DNA of 9,204 nt from Candidatus Iainarchaeum sp. (GTDB lineage Archaea > B1Sed10-29 > WALL01 > JAGHAM01). The position numbers and the translations under genes are program-made. Within the stretch, counting starts at the first letter, position 1; every line of letters begins with the position of its first letter. The stretch covers positions 1-9,204 of the forward strand of contig JAGHAM010000018.1 of the NCBI GenBank assembly GCA_021161465.1. The letters run 5' to 3'. Under the pieces are notes generated by a model that was not told where the DNA came from, did no database searches, and saw only the letters and a list, made by a program, of their open reading frames with translations. Below, piece by piece: positions 1 through 7,500 of this stretch.

Positions 1-1156
1 ACATTATAACTAGGTTTATATCACCTCTTGGAAGCATAGTTATACTCATTAACAAGGATTCTTTGTTTGTTAATTTGCTTAGCTTCCCAGCAACATAAGC
101 AGCTATTGCATTTGCTGCTAGAACCCCCAATACTACAGAAATAATCATTAAGTCTTGTGCAACAATGATTGGGTTATTGATGTTTATGAACTGGTTTATG
201 TCCATCAGCCAACTTAGTGTCAGCCCAGTCCACACGAAAAATAATGGTATGAAGATGCCATATGAGATTGATGAAATTTTTCTCGAAAAACTGGTTGTAG
301 CTATCGAGCATTTACTGAGTATGACACCAGCTAGAAACGCCCCAATTATACCACTTAACCCAAATCTCTCGGCGGTTATTGCTAGCAATATCATAAAAAC
401 AAAGGCAAATGAGAACTCTGCTTGCTCAACACTTAGGTGTTCTATCCATCTAACTGCTATTGGAGTTATCTTTTGCATTAGGAGGAATATCAAGAGAAAT
501 AGTGCTATGAATGTAAGAACCTTCATCATATTGAATATGTCTACATAACCTGCAGTTATGTAAGTTATTATAGCGGTAAATATAATCAAACCAGTGATAC
601 CATCTAAAATAGTCACACCGAGCATTATTTTGCCTGGTCGTGTGTTTAGTTTCCCAACACTCATTATTGACCTTAATGTTATACCCGAGTCGGTGGAGGC
701 GACTAACAGCCCAAGCAACAACAAGAAGCTCAACAAAGGTATTGAGCTGAAATCAAACCCAATTTGGTTGGAGAAGAAATAGCCAAGCAAAATCGCAACA
801 GCGAAAGGCATGAAATAGCCGAGAGATGAGGTTAATAATATGGCTTTCCGGTTTTTGAGTAGTTCTCTTAGGTTGCTTTGTTGAAATCCAGTTATGAAAA
901 GCATGAGGATTATCCCCAACCTTGCAAATGGTTCTATGTTTGCTGGGTCAAAATATCTACCAATACTGATTAGAGTATTGCCAATAGATGGGGCGAAATT
1001 AACTACTGCGTTTCCCATCATAGGACCTGCAATTATACCTGTTATTATGTAACCTAAAACACTTGGAACGTCAAACCTCTCACATAGTTCTCCAAGCAGT
1101 TTGGCTCCAATCAGGAGCACAACTAGGTTTATAATGACTACCGTAAAATAGTCCAT
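1..1156 (-). CDS. CPA-type Na+/H+ (or K+/H+) antiporter, partial (C-terminus beyond left edge)
   Basis: Integral membrane monovalent cation/proton antiporter, expected to exchange Na+ or K+ for H+. The visible 385 residues start at ATG 1156 and run off the window without a stop. They are almost wholly hydrophobic helices joined by short loops. Family signposts are an N-terminal helix followed by LGYIITGIIAGP (34-45), STDSGIT (154-160), GKIMLGVTILDGITG (175-189), FIPLFFVWTG (302-311) and PRGDINLVI (376-384), the last matching the usual PRGE/PRGD block of this superfamily. The overall pattern suits the CPA2 (NapA/KefB-like) group, with some CPA1-like traits such as a TD pair in STDSG. Odd point: where CPA proteins usually have DD, ND or QD, this one reads L184-D185-G186, so the second, ion-binding Asp appears to be Gly. 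Many relatives carry a C-terminal RCK/TrkA domain; whether this one does cannot be seen. A TATA-like box about 26 bp upstream supports the start and a separate leaderless transcript. Confidence 0.92.
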   Translation of the reverse strand, partial: MDYFTVVIINLVVLLIGAKLLGELCERFDVPSVLGYIITGIIAGPMMGNAVVNFAPSIGNTLISIGRYFDPANIEPFARLGIILMLFITGFQQSNLRELLKNRKAILLTSSLGYFMPFAVAILLGYFFSNQIGFDFSSIPLLSFLLLLGLLVASTDSGITLRSIMSVGKLNTRPGKIMLGVTILDGITGLIIFTAIITYITAGYVDIFNMMKVLTFIALFLLIFLLMQKITPIAVRWIEHLSVEQAEFSFAFVFMILLAITAERFGLSGIIGAFLAGVILSKCSIATTSFSRKISSISYGIFIPLFFVWTGLTLSWLMDINQFININNPIIVAQDLMIISVVLGVLAANAIAAYVAGKLSKLTNKESLLMSITMLPRGDINLVIM

Positions 1157-1177
1157 AGTTACAATTACGCTGAATTG

Positions 1178-1185
1178 TTTTTAAA
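1178..1185 (-). promoter_or_regulatory. TATA box of the antiporter gene
   Basis: On the minus strand this reads TTTAAAAA, preceded by a purine-rich GAAAAGG that could serve as the TFB recognition element. Its centre is 25.5 bp upstream of the A of ATG 1156. An archaeal TATA box places transcription start about 25 bp downstream, so the mRNA should begin at or next to the start codon (leaderless). The box lies in the 43-bp gap after the isomerase gene. Confidence 0.68.
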
Positions 1186-1199
1186 CCTTTTCTATGCCG

Positions 1200-1895
1200 T
1201 TATCTGAGCAGCCTCTCATAATGTGAAGGGTCTTTCTTGAAGAGTAAGCTCAAGGAAGGGCCAGACGTAGCCCTTCTCTTAAATGGTTTTGGATGTTCCT
1301 CATAGTTGGGGTTCTCTTTAAGCCCGCTTTTAAGCACATAATAAGCCATACCATGTTTCTTCAAAATTGGTTCGTAATTTGAGAGGAAACCATCAGCTAC
1401 CAGGTTGCCCATGATTAAGGGGGTATTGCCAATGTTCACTGTCGCATGGCCATAGTCCGGTGGAATCAAGGCGTGTGTTCCTTCTTCAGCAAATATAACC
1501 TGGAAGTCTGTGAGGTCATTTTTCTGTATCAAGAATGCCGCTTTCCCTGATAGTACTTCATACAACTCAGGATACGTCTCATTTTTTTCCTTAATGAGTG
1601 GATGAATATGGCCAAGGGTTTTGTAATACTCCTCCCCCATAAAGCCATTTTGTATTATTGTTATATCATATCTAAGGCCATGTTTCTTACAGAGGTTTCC
1701 ACACTCGCCAACAACGCCCCAAACATCCCTATACATATAATAAAGCGGTTCTTTTATGGAGTCAAGTGATGCAGGGTCATAAGCTACTGCTTTCATTTCC
1801 TCTGGTGTGCGAACTGCTGGTTTTATTGGAATCCCGAGATTGACACCACTGATAGGTATTTTCACACCACAACTATCTAAGAAGTTCACACCCAT
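1200..1895 (-). CDS. pgiA: Cupin-type archaeal glucose-6-phosphate isomerase
   Basis: Cytosolic metalloenzyme that interconverts glucose-6-phosphate and fructose-6-phosphate. It belongs to the cupin phosphoglucose isomerase family found mainly in archaea, unrelated to the bacterial/eukaryotic PGI fold. The 231-residue length is slightly longer than the roughly 190 residues of the Pyrococcus enzyme. The cupin core is clear: KTLGHIHP (92-99) gives the metal-binding histidines H96 and H98, YPELYEVLSGKAAFLIQ (108-124) gives the Glu ligand E110, and PPDYGHATVNIG (145-156) gives H150. The HxH to Glu spacing is longer than I recall for Pyrococcus furiosus, but the YPE variant is familiar from other archaeal members. 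ATG 1895 is preferred because a TATA box sits 26.5 bp upstream. The gene lies 23 bp after the helical-protein gene and 43 bp before the antiporter, all on the same strand. Together with the phosphohexomutase nearby it can route hexose phosphates between glycolysis/gluconeogenesis and sugar-nucleotide synthesis. Confidence 0.94.
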   Translation of the reverse strand: MGVNFLDSCGVKIPISGVNLGIPIKPAVRTPEEMKAVAYDPASLDSIKEPLYYMYRDVWGVVGECGNLCKKHGLRYDITIIQNGFMGEEYYKTLGHIHPLIKEKNETYPELYEVLSGKAAFLIQKNDLTDFQVIFAEEGTHALIPPDYGHATVNIGNTPLIMGNLVADGFLSNYEPILKKHGMAYYVLKSGLKENPNYEEHPKPFKRRATSGPSLSLLFKKDPSHYERLLR

Positions 1896-1917
1896 AGCAT
1901 AAATTAAACAGCCGTTG

Positions 1918-1925
1918 TTTAAAAA
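1918..1925 (-). promoter_or_regulatory. TATA box of the isomerase gene, overlapping the upstream stop codon
   Basis: The minus strand reads TTTTTAAA, with GAAGA just upstream as a weak TFB-site candidate. The centre is 26.5 bp from the A of ATG 1895, again the leaderless distance. The TAA stop of the preceding helical-protein gene (1919-1921) lies inside the box, so the promoter is embedded in the end of that gene. The isomerase may therefore be transcribed alone as well as by read-through. Confidence 0.63.
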
Positions 1926-2722
1926 TCTTCAAGTTTAGCTTGCTTTTTATGGTGCCAAACAGGCTCTGGTTTCACTCGTGCTTCCTTGATGAATTTTTCT
2001 ATGAATCTACGTTGCTCAGGCATAGAGTTAGCTAGGTCTCTCAGCCGTTTGAATGCTTTCTTCCTGTTTGTGATTCTCTCAAGCATATCCCTAATTTCCT
2101 TATCACTATAACCCCTTTCACGACCATATTTCTCAACACCAGCACTTATCGCCTTTTGATGATTAATCTCTTCCTCCATGAGCCTATCCGCCAGTTTCTT
2201 ATAAAATTTCCTGGTTTTCTCCGTGTCAATAAATTTACCTACATTGTTATCCTCCAGGCCAAGGTCTTTGCTGAAATTCTTGAGTCTACCCCTTTTCTTA
2301 AGGCCATCCAGATAATCTAGCTCCTCATTGGATAATCTGCTCTTGTTTGCTATCTTTGATAGACCATCGTAAAGGTTTCTGCTGGCGTCCATATCAACTA
2401 TCGCCTTTACCAGGTTTATCACACTATCTATTTTTGATATGTTTGCATATCTTGTAGCTGTGTTTTTGAGTTCTTCAAGATGGTTCACTGACATTTGGAT
2501 TCTTTTCTCCAATGATTGCGGCTTTTCAACCTCTATGCCTTTTTTCTTGAGTGAGTTATAGATATTTTTGTAACTTTCTCTGAGTATATTTTCTTCTTCG
2601 TCCCAATTTTTTTTCATCTCTCCCCTTTCCCGATATATCGAGAATTTCCGTGATATGGCTAATCTCAATAATCCGAGTTTGTGGCTTTCAACTAGTTCCT
2701 TGTTGTATTCTAGCTCAGGCAT
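1919..2722 (-). CDS. Unrecognised charged, all-helical soluble protein (267 aa)
   Basis: I do not recognise this family. With ATG 2722 as start it is 267 residues, has no cysteine, no signal peptide and no membrane segment, and is very rich in Lys, Arg, Glu and Asp. The predicted character is helical throughout. Stretches resembling amphipathic or coiled-coil helices lie near residues 35-65 (KKNWDEEENILRESYKNIY), 160-190 (TRKFYKKLADRLMEEE) and 205-250 (YSDKEIRDMLERITNRKKAF). The C-terminus, after residue 250, is a basic tail containing PVWHHKKQAKLEDF. The content would suit a cytosolic nucleic-acid- or protein-binding factor, but this is only a guess. An in-frame TTG at 2746 would add eight residues; it is disfavoured because the TATA-like box at 2745-2752 overlaps it and sits exactly 26.5 bp from the ATG. 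The reading frame is intact over its whole length and is followed closely by the isomerase gene. Confidence 0.8.
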   Translation of the reverse strand: MPELEYNKELVESHKLGLLRLAISRKFSIYRERGEMKKNWDEEENILRESYKNIYNSLKKKGIEVEKPQSLEKRIQMSVNHLEELKNTATRYANISKIDSVINLVKAIVDMDASRNLYDGLSKIANKSRLSNEELDYLDGLKKRGRLKNFSKDLGLEDNNVGKFIDTEKTRKFYKKLADRLMEEEINHQKAISAGVEKYGRERGYSDKEIRDMLERITNRKKAFKRLRDLANSMPEQRRFIEKFIKEARVKPEPVWHHKKQAKLEDF

Positions 2723-2744
2723 GATTAATTTTTGTATTTTTTGC

Positions 2745-2752
2745 AATAAAAA
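2745..2752 (-). promoter_or_regulatory. TATA-like box of the helical-protein gene
   Basis: The minus strand reads TTTTTATT with its centre 26.5 bp upstream of the A of ATG 2722. This decides the start: an upstream in-frame TTG (2746) falls within the box and would lie upstream of the expected transcript start, so it cannot be used from this promoter. Confidence 0.62.
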
Positions 2753-2831
2753 CCAGTATTATTGTGCCTGTTCCCCTAAAATTACAGTCATATACCCAAA
2801 CGTCATTGTAAGGTGAGAACTCCCCATAATG

Positions 2832-2838
2832 TTTTTAA
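2832..2838 (+). promoter_or_regulatory. Candidate TATA box for the phosphohexomutase gene
   Basis: TTTTTAA closely resembles the boxes of the neighbouring genes. It would start transcription near 2860, leaving a leader of about 15 nt to GTG 2875 or about 24 nt to TTG 2884. A second AT-rich element, ATTAAAA at 2849-2855, would place the transcript start around 2875-2879. The two cannot be separated by eye. The divergent helical-protein promoter lies about 85 bp away, with nothing else recognisable between them. Confidence 0.45.
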
Positions 2839-2874
2839 GCAGGAACTGATTAAAAGCACACGCTAATATACCGG

Positions 2875-4248
2875 GTGCTAACATTGTTATCAAAATTCAT
2901 ATTTCGTGCCTATGATATACGTGGCGAGTATAAGAAAGACTTAGATGAAGATGGTATGAAACTCATTGGGAAGGCACTTGGCTCGTTCATGAAGAAAAAA
3001 GGATTGAAAACGGCCTTGGTTGGTAGTGACACGCGGGAATCAAGTCCAGTCTTAAAGGAGGCACTTGTTGAAGGTATCCAGGATACTGGTGTTAGGGTAT
3101 TTGAATGCCCCCAAAGCAGTTTTGGTGTTACTATCTTTACAGCCCAGGAGGAAAAATTTGATTGCTGTTTCTACATAACAGCCTCTCACCTACCCAGAGG
3201 ATATAATGGTGTGAAGCCTTTCTATGGTTCTGGCCTGTCTTTCGAGCCAGATGACATCTCTCTGGTTGGGAAGTTAGCTATGTCTGAGGATTTCATTATT
3301 GGAGAAAAGCATGAAATCTCTCATATCGATAGAAAAAAAGAGTATCTTCATTTTATGAAGAGTCACTTCGATTGCTCTGGTTTGAATATTGCATTGGATT
3401 GTGGTGGTGGGAGTACATCGCTAGTAGTGCCAGAACTGTTTAAAGAGCTTGGAGTTAACACTAAATGTGTTTTTTGCGATGTTGACCCTACTCTTTCTGT
3501 AAGGGACCCCAGACCAGCAGAAGAAACCCTAACAGAACTCATACGTGTGGTTAAGTCAGGCGGTTTTGATTTTGGTGTTGCATTTGATGGAGATGGTGAT
3601 AGGGCTGTAATACTTGATGAAAATGGCAATGTTTTGCTCCCTGACCAGGTTGGTGTTTTAGTTGGGAAAGAACTGCTTGGTGATGAGGGAGGTACCATAG
3701 TCGCTACTGTTGAGTGTTCGGACCTTCCAGAGAAGATTCTATCTCCACTTGGTGCCAAGATAGTCCGTGTTCCAGTTGGTCACCCCTACATAATGAGAGC
3801 CAGTTATGAGAATAATGCAATTTTGGGCTATGAGGCAACTGGCCATATGGTTTTGCCATCGTTTTCCTTAGCTGATGATTCCCTTTTTGTTGTCCTTAAG
3901 CTCGCAGAGATGCTTAAAGTAAGAGACACTAAATTGTCTGAGATGGTTTCAAAGCTACCTAAACTTTACAGGAAGAGGATAATGTTTGAGACATCTGAGG
4001 AGGGGAAGTTCAAGGTGGTTGAGGAGCTTAAACAGAAATTGTCTACCAAATTCAAAAGGATATCATTAGTGGATGGCATACGTGTGGAACTTGACCATGG
4101 CTGGGCTTTAATACGGCCAAGTAACACCTCTCCAGTTATTCGGCTTACTGTCGAAGGAGATTCAAAGGAACATCTAAGCGAAATAGAAAATATCTTTGTT
4201 GACTATTTGAAGGAGTATTGCCACAAAAGCCATGAAACTTCTTTTTAG
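2875..4248 (+). CDS. Phosphomannomutase / phosphoglucomutase (alpha-D-phosphohexomutase)
   Basis: Cytosolic Mg2+ enzyme that moves phosphate between the C6 and C1 hydroxyls of mannose or glucose through a phosphoserine intermediate, supplying hexose-1-phosphate for nucleotide sugars. All four domains of the superfamily are visible in 457 residues, a normal length: FRAYDIRGEY (10-19), the active-site loop ITASHLPRGYNG (101-112) with catalytic Ser104, the metal loop FDGDGDR (237-243) with Asp238, Asp240 and Asp242, the sugar-binding loop GYEATGH (318-324) with Glu320, and the C-terminal phosphate-binding RPSNTSP (414-420). The loop has Leu where TASHNP is commoner. Substrate preference between mannose and glucose cannot be told from sequence by eye. 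The start is uncertain: GTG 2875 is annotated, but TTG 2884 has a possible Shine-Dalgarno GGTG at 2874-2877 six bases upstream and gives a more typical N-terminus. Transcribed divergently from the helical-protein gene. Confidence 0.95.
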   Translation: MLTLLSKFIFRAYDIRGEYKKDLDEDGMKLIGKALGSFMKKKGLKTALVGSDTRESSPVLKEALVEGIQDTGVRVFECPQSSFGVTIFTAQEEKFDCCFYITASHLPRGYNGVKPFYGSGLSFEPDDISLVGKLAMSEDFIIGEKHEISHIDRKKEYLHFMKSHFDCSGLNIALDCGGGSTSLVVPELFKELGVNTKCVFCDVDPTLSVRDPRPAEETLTELIRVVKSGGFDFGVAFDGDGDRAVILDENGNVLLPDQVGVLVGKELLGDEGGTIVATVECSDLPEKILSPLGAKIVRVPVGHPYIMRASYENNAILGYEATGHMVLPSFSLADDSLFVVLKLAEMLKVRDTKLSEMVSKLPKLYRKRIMFETSEEGKFKVVEELKQKLSTKFKRISLVDGIRVELDHGWALIRPSNTSPVIRLTVEGDSKEHLSEIENIFVDYLKEYCHKSHETSF

Positions 4249-4265
4249 GCGGCGATACCACAAGC

Positions 4266-4273
4266 TTTTTTAA
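4266..4273 (+). promoter_or_regulatory. TATA box of the ferredoxin gene
   Basis: TTTTTTAA, preceded by ACAAGC, is centred 25.5 bp upstream of the A of ATG 4295, the leaderless spacing seen elsewhere in this window. This favours ATG 4295 over ATG 4307, although 4307 would fit the ferredoxin family length as well. The T-run could also help end transcription of the mutase gene just upstream (stop at 4246-4248). Confidence 0.63.
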
Positions 4274-4294
4274 CTACGTTTCCCAAAAACTGGA

Positions 4295-4480
4295 ATGGTG
4301 TTTTTGATGGTAGTGAAAGTTGATTCAACTAAGTGCATTGGTTGTGGGGTATGCGTTTCTTTGTGCCCTGAGGTCTTTGAGATAGGCAGTGATGGAAAGT
4401 CTCATGTGAAGAATGAGAAAGGAAACTGCGATTTGGAAGCAGCCAAGAACAGCTGCCCTGTTGGTGCAATAAGCATCTAA
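4295..4480 (+). CDS. Monocluster [4Fe-4S] ferredoxin
   Basis: Small soluble electron carrier of 61 residues, about the usual length for single-cluster archaeal ferredoxins. The cluster ligands are C14, C17, C20 (CIGCGVC) and C54 (CPVGAISI). Two further cysteines, C24 (SLCPEVFE) and C45 (GNCDLEA), sit where Pyrococcus furiosus and Thermotoga ferredoxins form a disulfide, so they probably do the same here. Unlike P. furiosus ferredoxin, the second ligand is Cys and not Asp, giving a complete set for a stable 4Fe-4S cluster. It likely passes low-potential electrons between oxidoreductases, but no partner enzyme is in the window. The start ATG 4295 fits a leaderless transcript; ATG 4307 (residue 5) is an alternative that leaves the fold intact. 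It begins 46 bp after the mutase stop and converges with the surface-protein gene. Confidence 0.96.
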   Translation: MVFLMVVKVDSTKCIGCGVCVSLCPEVFEIGSDGKSHVKNEKGNCDLEAAKNSCPVGAISI

Positions 4481-4490
4481 TGGCAGCTGG

Positions 4491-4509
4491 CTTTTATTTT
4501 TATCTTTGT
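4491..4509 (+). terminator. T-rich terminator after the ferredoxin gene
   Basis: Eleven bases after the ferredoxin stop the plus strand becomes T-rich (CTTTTATTTTTATCTTTGT), the usual form of an archaeal intrinsic terminator. A weak inverted repeat, TGGCTT at 4488-4493 and AAGCCA at 4518-4523, flanks it, but the loop of 24 nt is long and probably not needed. The converging gene has its own short T5 run on the minus strand at 4527-4531. Confidence 0.5.
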
Positions 4510-4526
4510 TAGTAAAGAAGCCAAGT

Positions 4527-4531
4527 AAAAA
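4527..4531 (-). terminator. Short T-run after the surface-protein gene
   Basis: Reading the minus strand past the TAA stop at 4577-4579, a T5 run (GCGTTTTTACTTGG) occurs about 46 bp downstream, followed later by AT-rich sequence. It is the best candidate for the 3' end of the surface-protein transcript before it meets the convergent ferredoxin unit. Support is compositional only. Confidence 0.32.
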
Positions 4532-4576
4532 CGCACTTGTATCCTTTATGGGCTAATGTTTGCAGCGGGTTGGTTT

Positions 4577-7500
4577 TTAGTCCTCTTGATGACTTTTTCC
4601 TATTCCTTCTATCTCTGTTAATGCTACATACACTGCAGCTAGTGCTGTTATTATTGCTATCAACCCAAGCGCTATTTCTATTCCACCCATTGCTGTAGCA
4701 TATCCCGTTAGTGGCGACGTAGATACTTTCATATACTGTAGGTGTGCAGCTGTTGTCGTGTTGTCTTTGTTTCCACTCATATCCTGGCAAAAAACAAATA
4801 CATCGTTAACGCCATCATCCAGCCCGCTTATGTTACATGTAATTGAGGTTGTTCCACTGCCATTACAATCGCCTGAAGCCTCATCATAGCCGGTGTTCTT
4901 AAAGTCCCATCTACACTCTCCAGCTTCACTTAGCGAGAAGCTTAGCAAGAAGGAGTCATTCACAGTTGTTTGGTTTGATGGGCTCCACCCGAATTTCTCT
5001 GGTGGTGCCATATCCTCGGTTTTGTTTTCAACTCTGTGGCATTCTATCCTATCCTTTGACCAACCATCAGGACAATCTTCTGGGAATAATTTTCCAATCC
5101 TCATGTCTCCAATACACTTATAACACCTAATCTGGCTTGATGCGTTGGTGTTCGTTTCTCCACTCACTGTCGGAGCAGGTACAATAATGCGCCTGCGCCT
5201 ATGATGGGATGTGCTTGCCTCTGTGTTTTGTGTTGGGCTGGCTGGGCAGTCCTGTGGACACGAGATGCTGTCTTCATCAGATGTGCATGCACCATCACCA
5301 CACCAGCTTTCTTGTTTTATGCCAAACCCGCTTAGGGAGTCAAGCTCAAAGGTAAATGTGTTCCTGCCTTCGTCTTGGATGCCGCTGATTGGTGTCCAAT
5401 CACCATTACAGGTTCTTTCCTGCATATCCCAGTCATCACATTTGTATGTCCCAAGATAGTCTTCGTTTGAATAGCCTGTGCCAGCATAACTTACAGTTAG
5501 AAGGATACCATCTGCATTGTAGTTGGTATGTACACCATAGACAATCAAAAAGTTGGTTGGGCCGAAACTATCAAACCTTACCCTCCCATCCAGGTTGTCT
5601 GATATATTCACATTGTGTAAAACGAGGTCTATAGAGTTATCGAGTGTTTCAAGCTCTAGGTCATATACACCGCCAACTAAATTACCATAGAAACTTCCAT
5701 CAGGCATGCTATAAACCGCAATCTTAGTGCCGTTAACATACATTGATAGGTGGCAGGGTACCCCACCACCGGACTGGTTCTCCACACTAATGCTAAAGCT
5801 TGTCAACCTGCCAACCATAAGATATCCTGTTTCACTATCTTCGCCAAGGGAATTGTTAGCAACCACTGTTATCTCATACAAGCCCTCTACTGCGGGTGTT
5901 ATTGTTGTATTATCACAATTGGTAAGCGGAACAGTTAATTGAGTCCCGTCTGGAAGGATGACTCTCGCAATTATTGCTTGAGCATTACTGGCGTTTACAA
6001 AGATGTCAACATCACCATCTACTTCAACATTATCTGGGCTTATATTAAATTCATTAATAACTGGTAGTTCTGTTGGTGTTTGTTCGACAGAGAAGTTCAG
6101 GGAGAGATTGTTATTGCTTTCATTTTGTTCCTCTATGTTGTTTTCTGGATCAAGCCTTAAGCTTAATGTGTGATTCCCGGCACTGGCAAGCCAACTGGCT
6201 TTAATCGTTGCGATGGAATAGCTTGGCAAAAGAAGCTCTCCCGTAAGATTTCCAGTTATAGCAAGGACACAGCTACCATTCGTATGGATTAAGATTGGTC
6301 TGCTTGAGTTTATATTGAAATCTGTTGTTTCTCCACAGGAGTGGTTCAATAGGTTGCTGCCATTTGATTGCTGTATTCCATCGACAGTTGCACAGAACTC
6401 ACATATATCCTCGGCTGTCCAGTTGCTGTTTAGCGGTAGCATCATTGTGTTCAGACCCGTTTCAACCGGAACCAGCATACTAGTGATTCCGCCAGTTGTT
6501 GCGTTTGAGTCAATTAAAAGCTGAAGTTCGGCTGGCTGCCCCATCGATGCACCCATATTTGAGACGTTTGCGGTTATGTTAGCGTAGTCCCCCTCACTGA
6601 TAGGCGTGGTAATACCCAGTGAAATGGGTGTTAAGTCTGGAAGGTCTGGTGCTTCAGAGTTGCACTGTGAGATATCCCGTGCTAAGCTATTGTTGAATAA
6701 GTAGAACACAAGTAGGTCTCCATTCCCCACGCAAGAATCTCCATTTAGGTCAGAGCTATTTGAATAGTCGCTACTTCCATAGCAGCTCCAATAGTGCTGG
6801 ATTAGCTCGTTGTAATCCTTGTCATCTACTACACCGTCCTCATTGATGTCTGGACACCTTACCAACTGGGAGCAGTTTGTGCTTTCTTCCCAATGCCTGC
6901 TTACTACAGCTAGGTCAAATATGTTTATGACTCCGTCATAGTTTAAATCATACCCAAGAGTGTCGCCAAGCCAGTGCTGTTTCAGGATATCGGCATCCGA
7001 GCTGTTGACGAAGCCGTCATGGTTCAAGTCAGGGCAGGGGCTAACTTCTTCTTTGTATACCTCTAGCTCGCCAACTGCTGATGTTATCGAGTTTCCAGAC
7101 TCATCTATGGCTACAAGACTCATAGAATAGTTCCCGGGTTTTATTAGAGGTACGGCATACACGATTGGCTGTTCAGTTGCGTTATCCAGGTGGAAATCTA
7201 TAAAGCTGGCTGTTTTGTTGTTTACAGCTAACCTTATCCCCACAGTTAGGGGATAACTACTACTGTTGAACCATATCCTAATCTGCTTTCCTGCCTTCAT
7301 CTTTGCTGGGAGTATTGGACTGGTCGTGATGTTTGTTATAACCAGTTGGGTGTTCTCGACATTAAAGGGCAGGTAAACCGCAGAGTAATCGTTATAGCAT
7401 TTTGGGATTCTCACTTTTAGGTATCTAAAGTTTGAAATATTCTGCATTAGATATCCTTGTTTTTTCCACCCGTGCGTTGCTTTTTCTGTCATTACGGGGA

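Noticed and set aside
165-782. Plus-strand open frames opposite the antiporter gene
   Set aside because: The minus strand has one continuous 385-codon frame with antiporter motifs; the plus frames are short shadows lacking family motifs.
2744-2746. TTG as the start codon of the helical-protein gene
   Set aside because: It lies inside the TATA-like box whose spacing fits ATG 2722, so it would be upstream of the expected transcript start.
2747-2874. Small RNA or tRNA in the divergent gap
   Set aside because: No cloverleaf, no strong paired stem and no conserved tRNA-box sequence; promoter elements explain the visible signals.
3363-3758. Minus-strand frame of 131 codons within the mutase gene
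   Set aside because: Ser/Pro-rich antisense shadow of a well-conserved enzyme; no promoter or family signature.
4488-4523. Hairpin terminator TGGCTT/AAGCCA in the convergent gap
   Set aside because: Only six base pairs around a 24-nt loop; archaeal termination relies on T-runs, so the T-rich tracts were annotated instead.
4697-4714. LPXTG-type sortase signal
   Set aside because: PLTGY lacks the L-P-x-T-G order and the helix is followed by an acidic tail rather than the basic stop usual for sortase substrates.
4509-4790. Minus-strand frame overlapping the end of the surface-protein gene
   Set aside because: Out-of-frame shadow; the surface-protein frame encodes the membrane anchor here.
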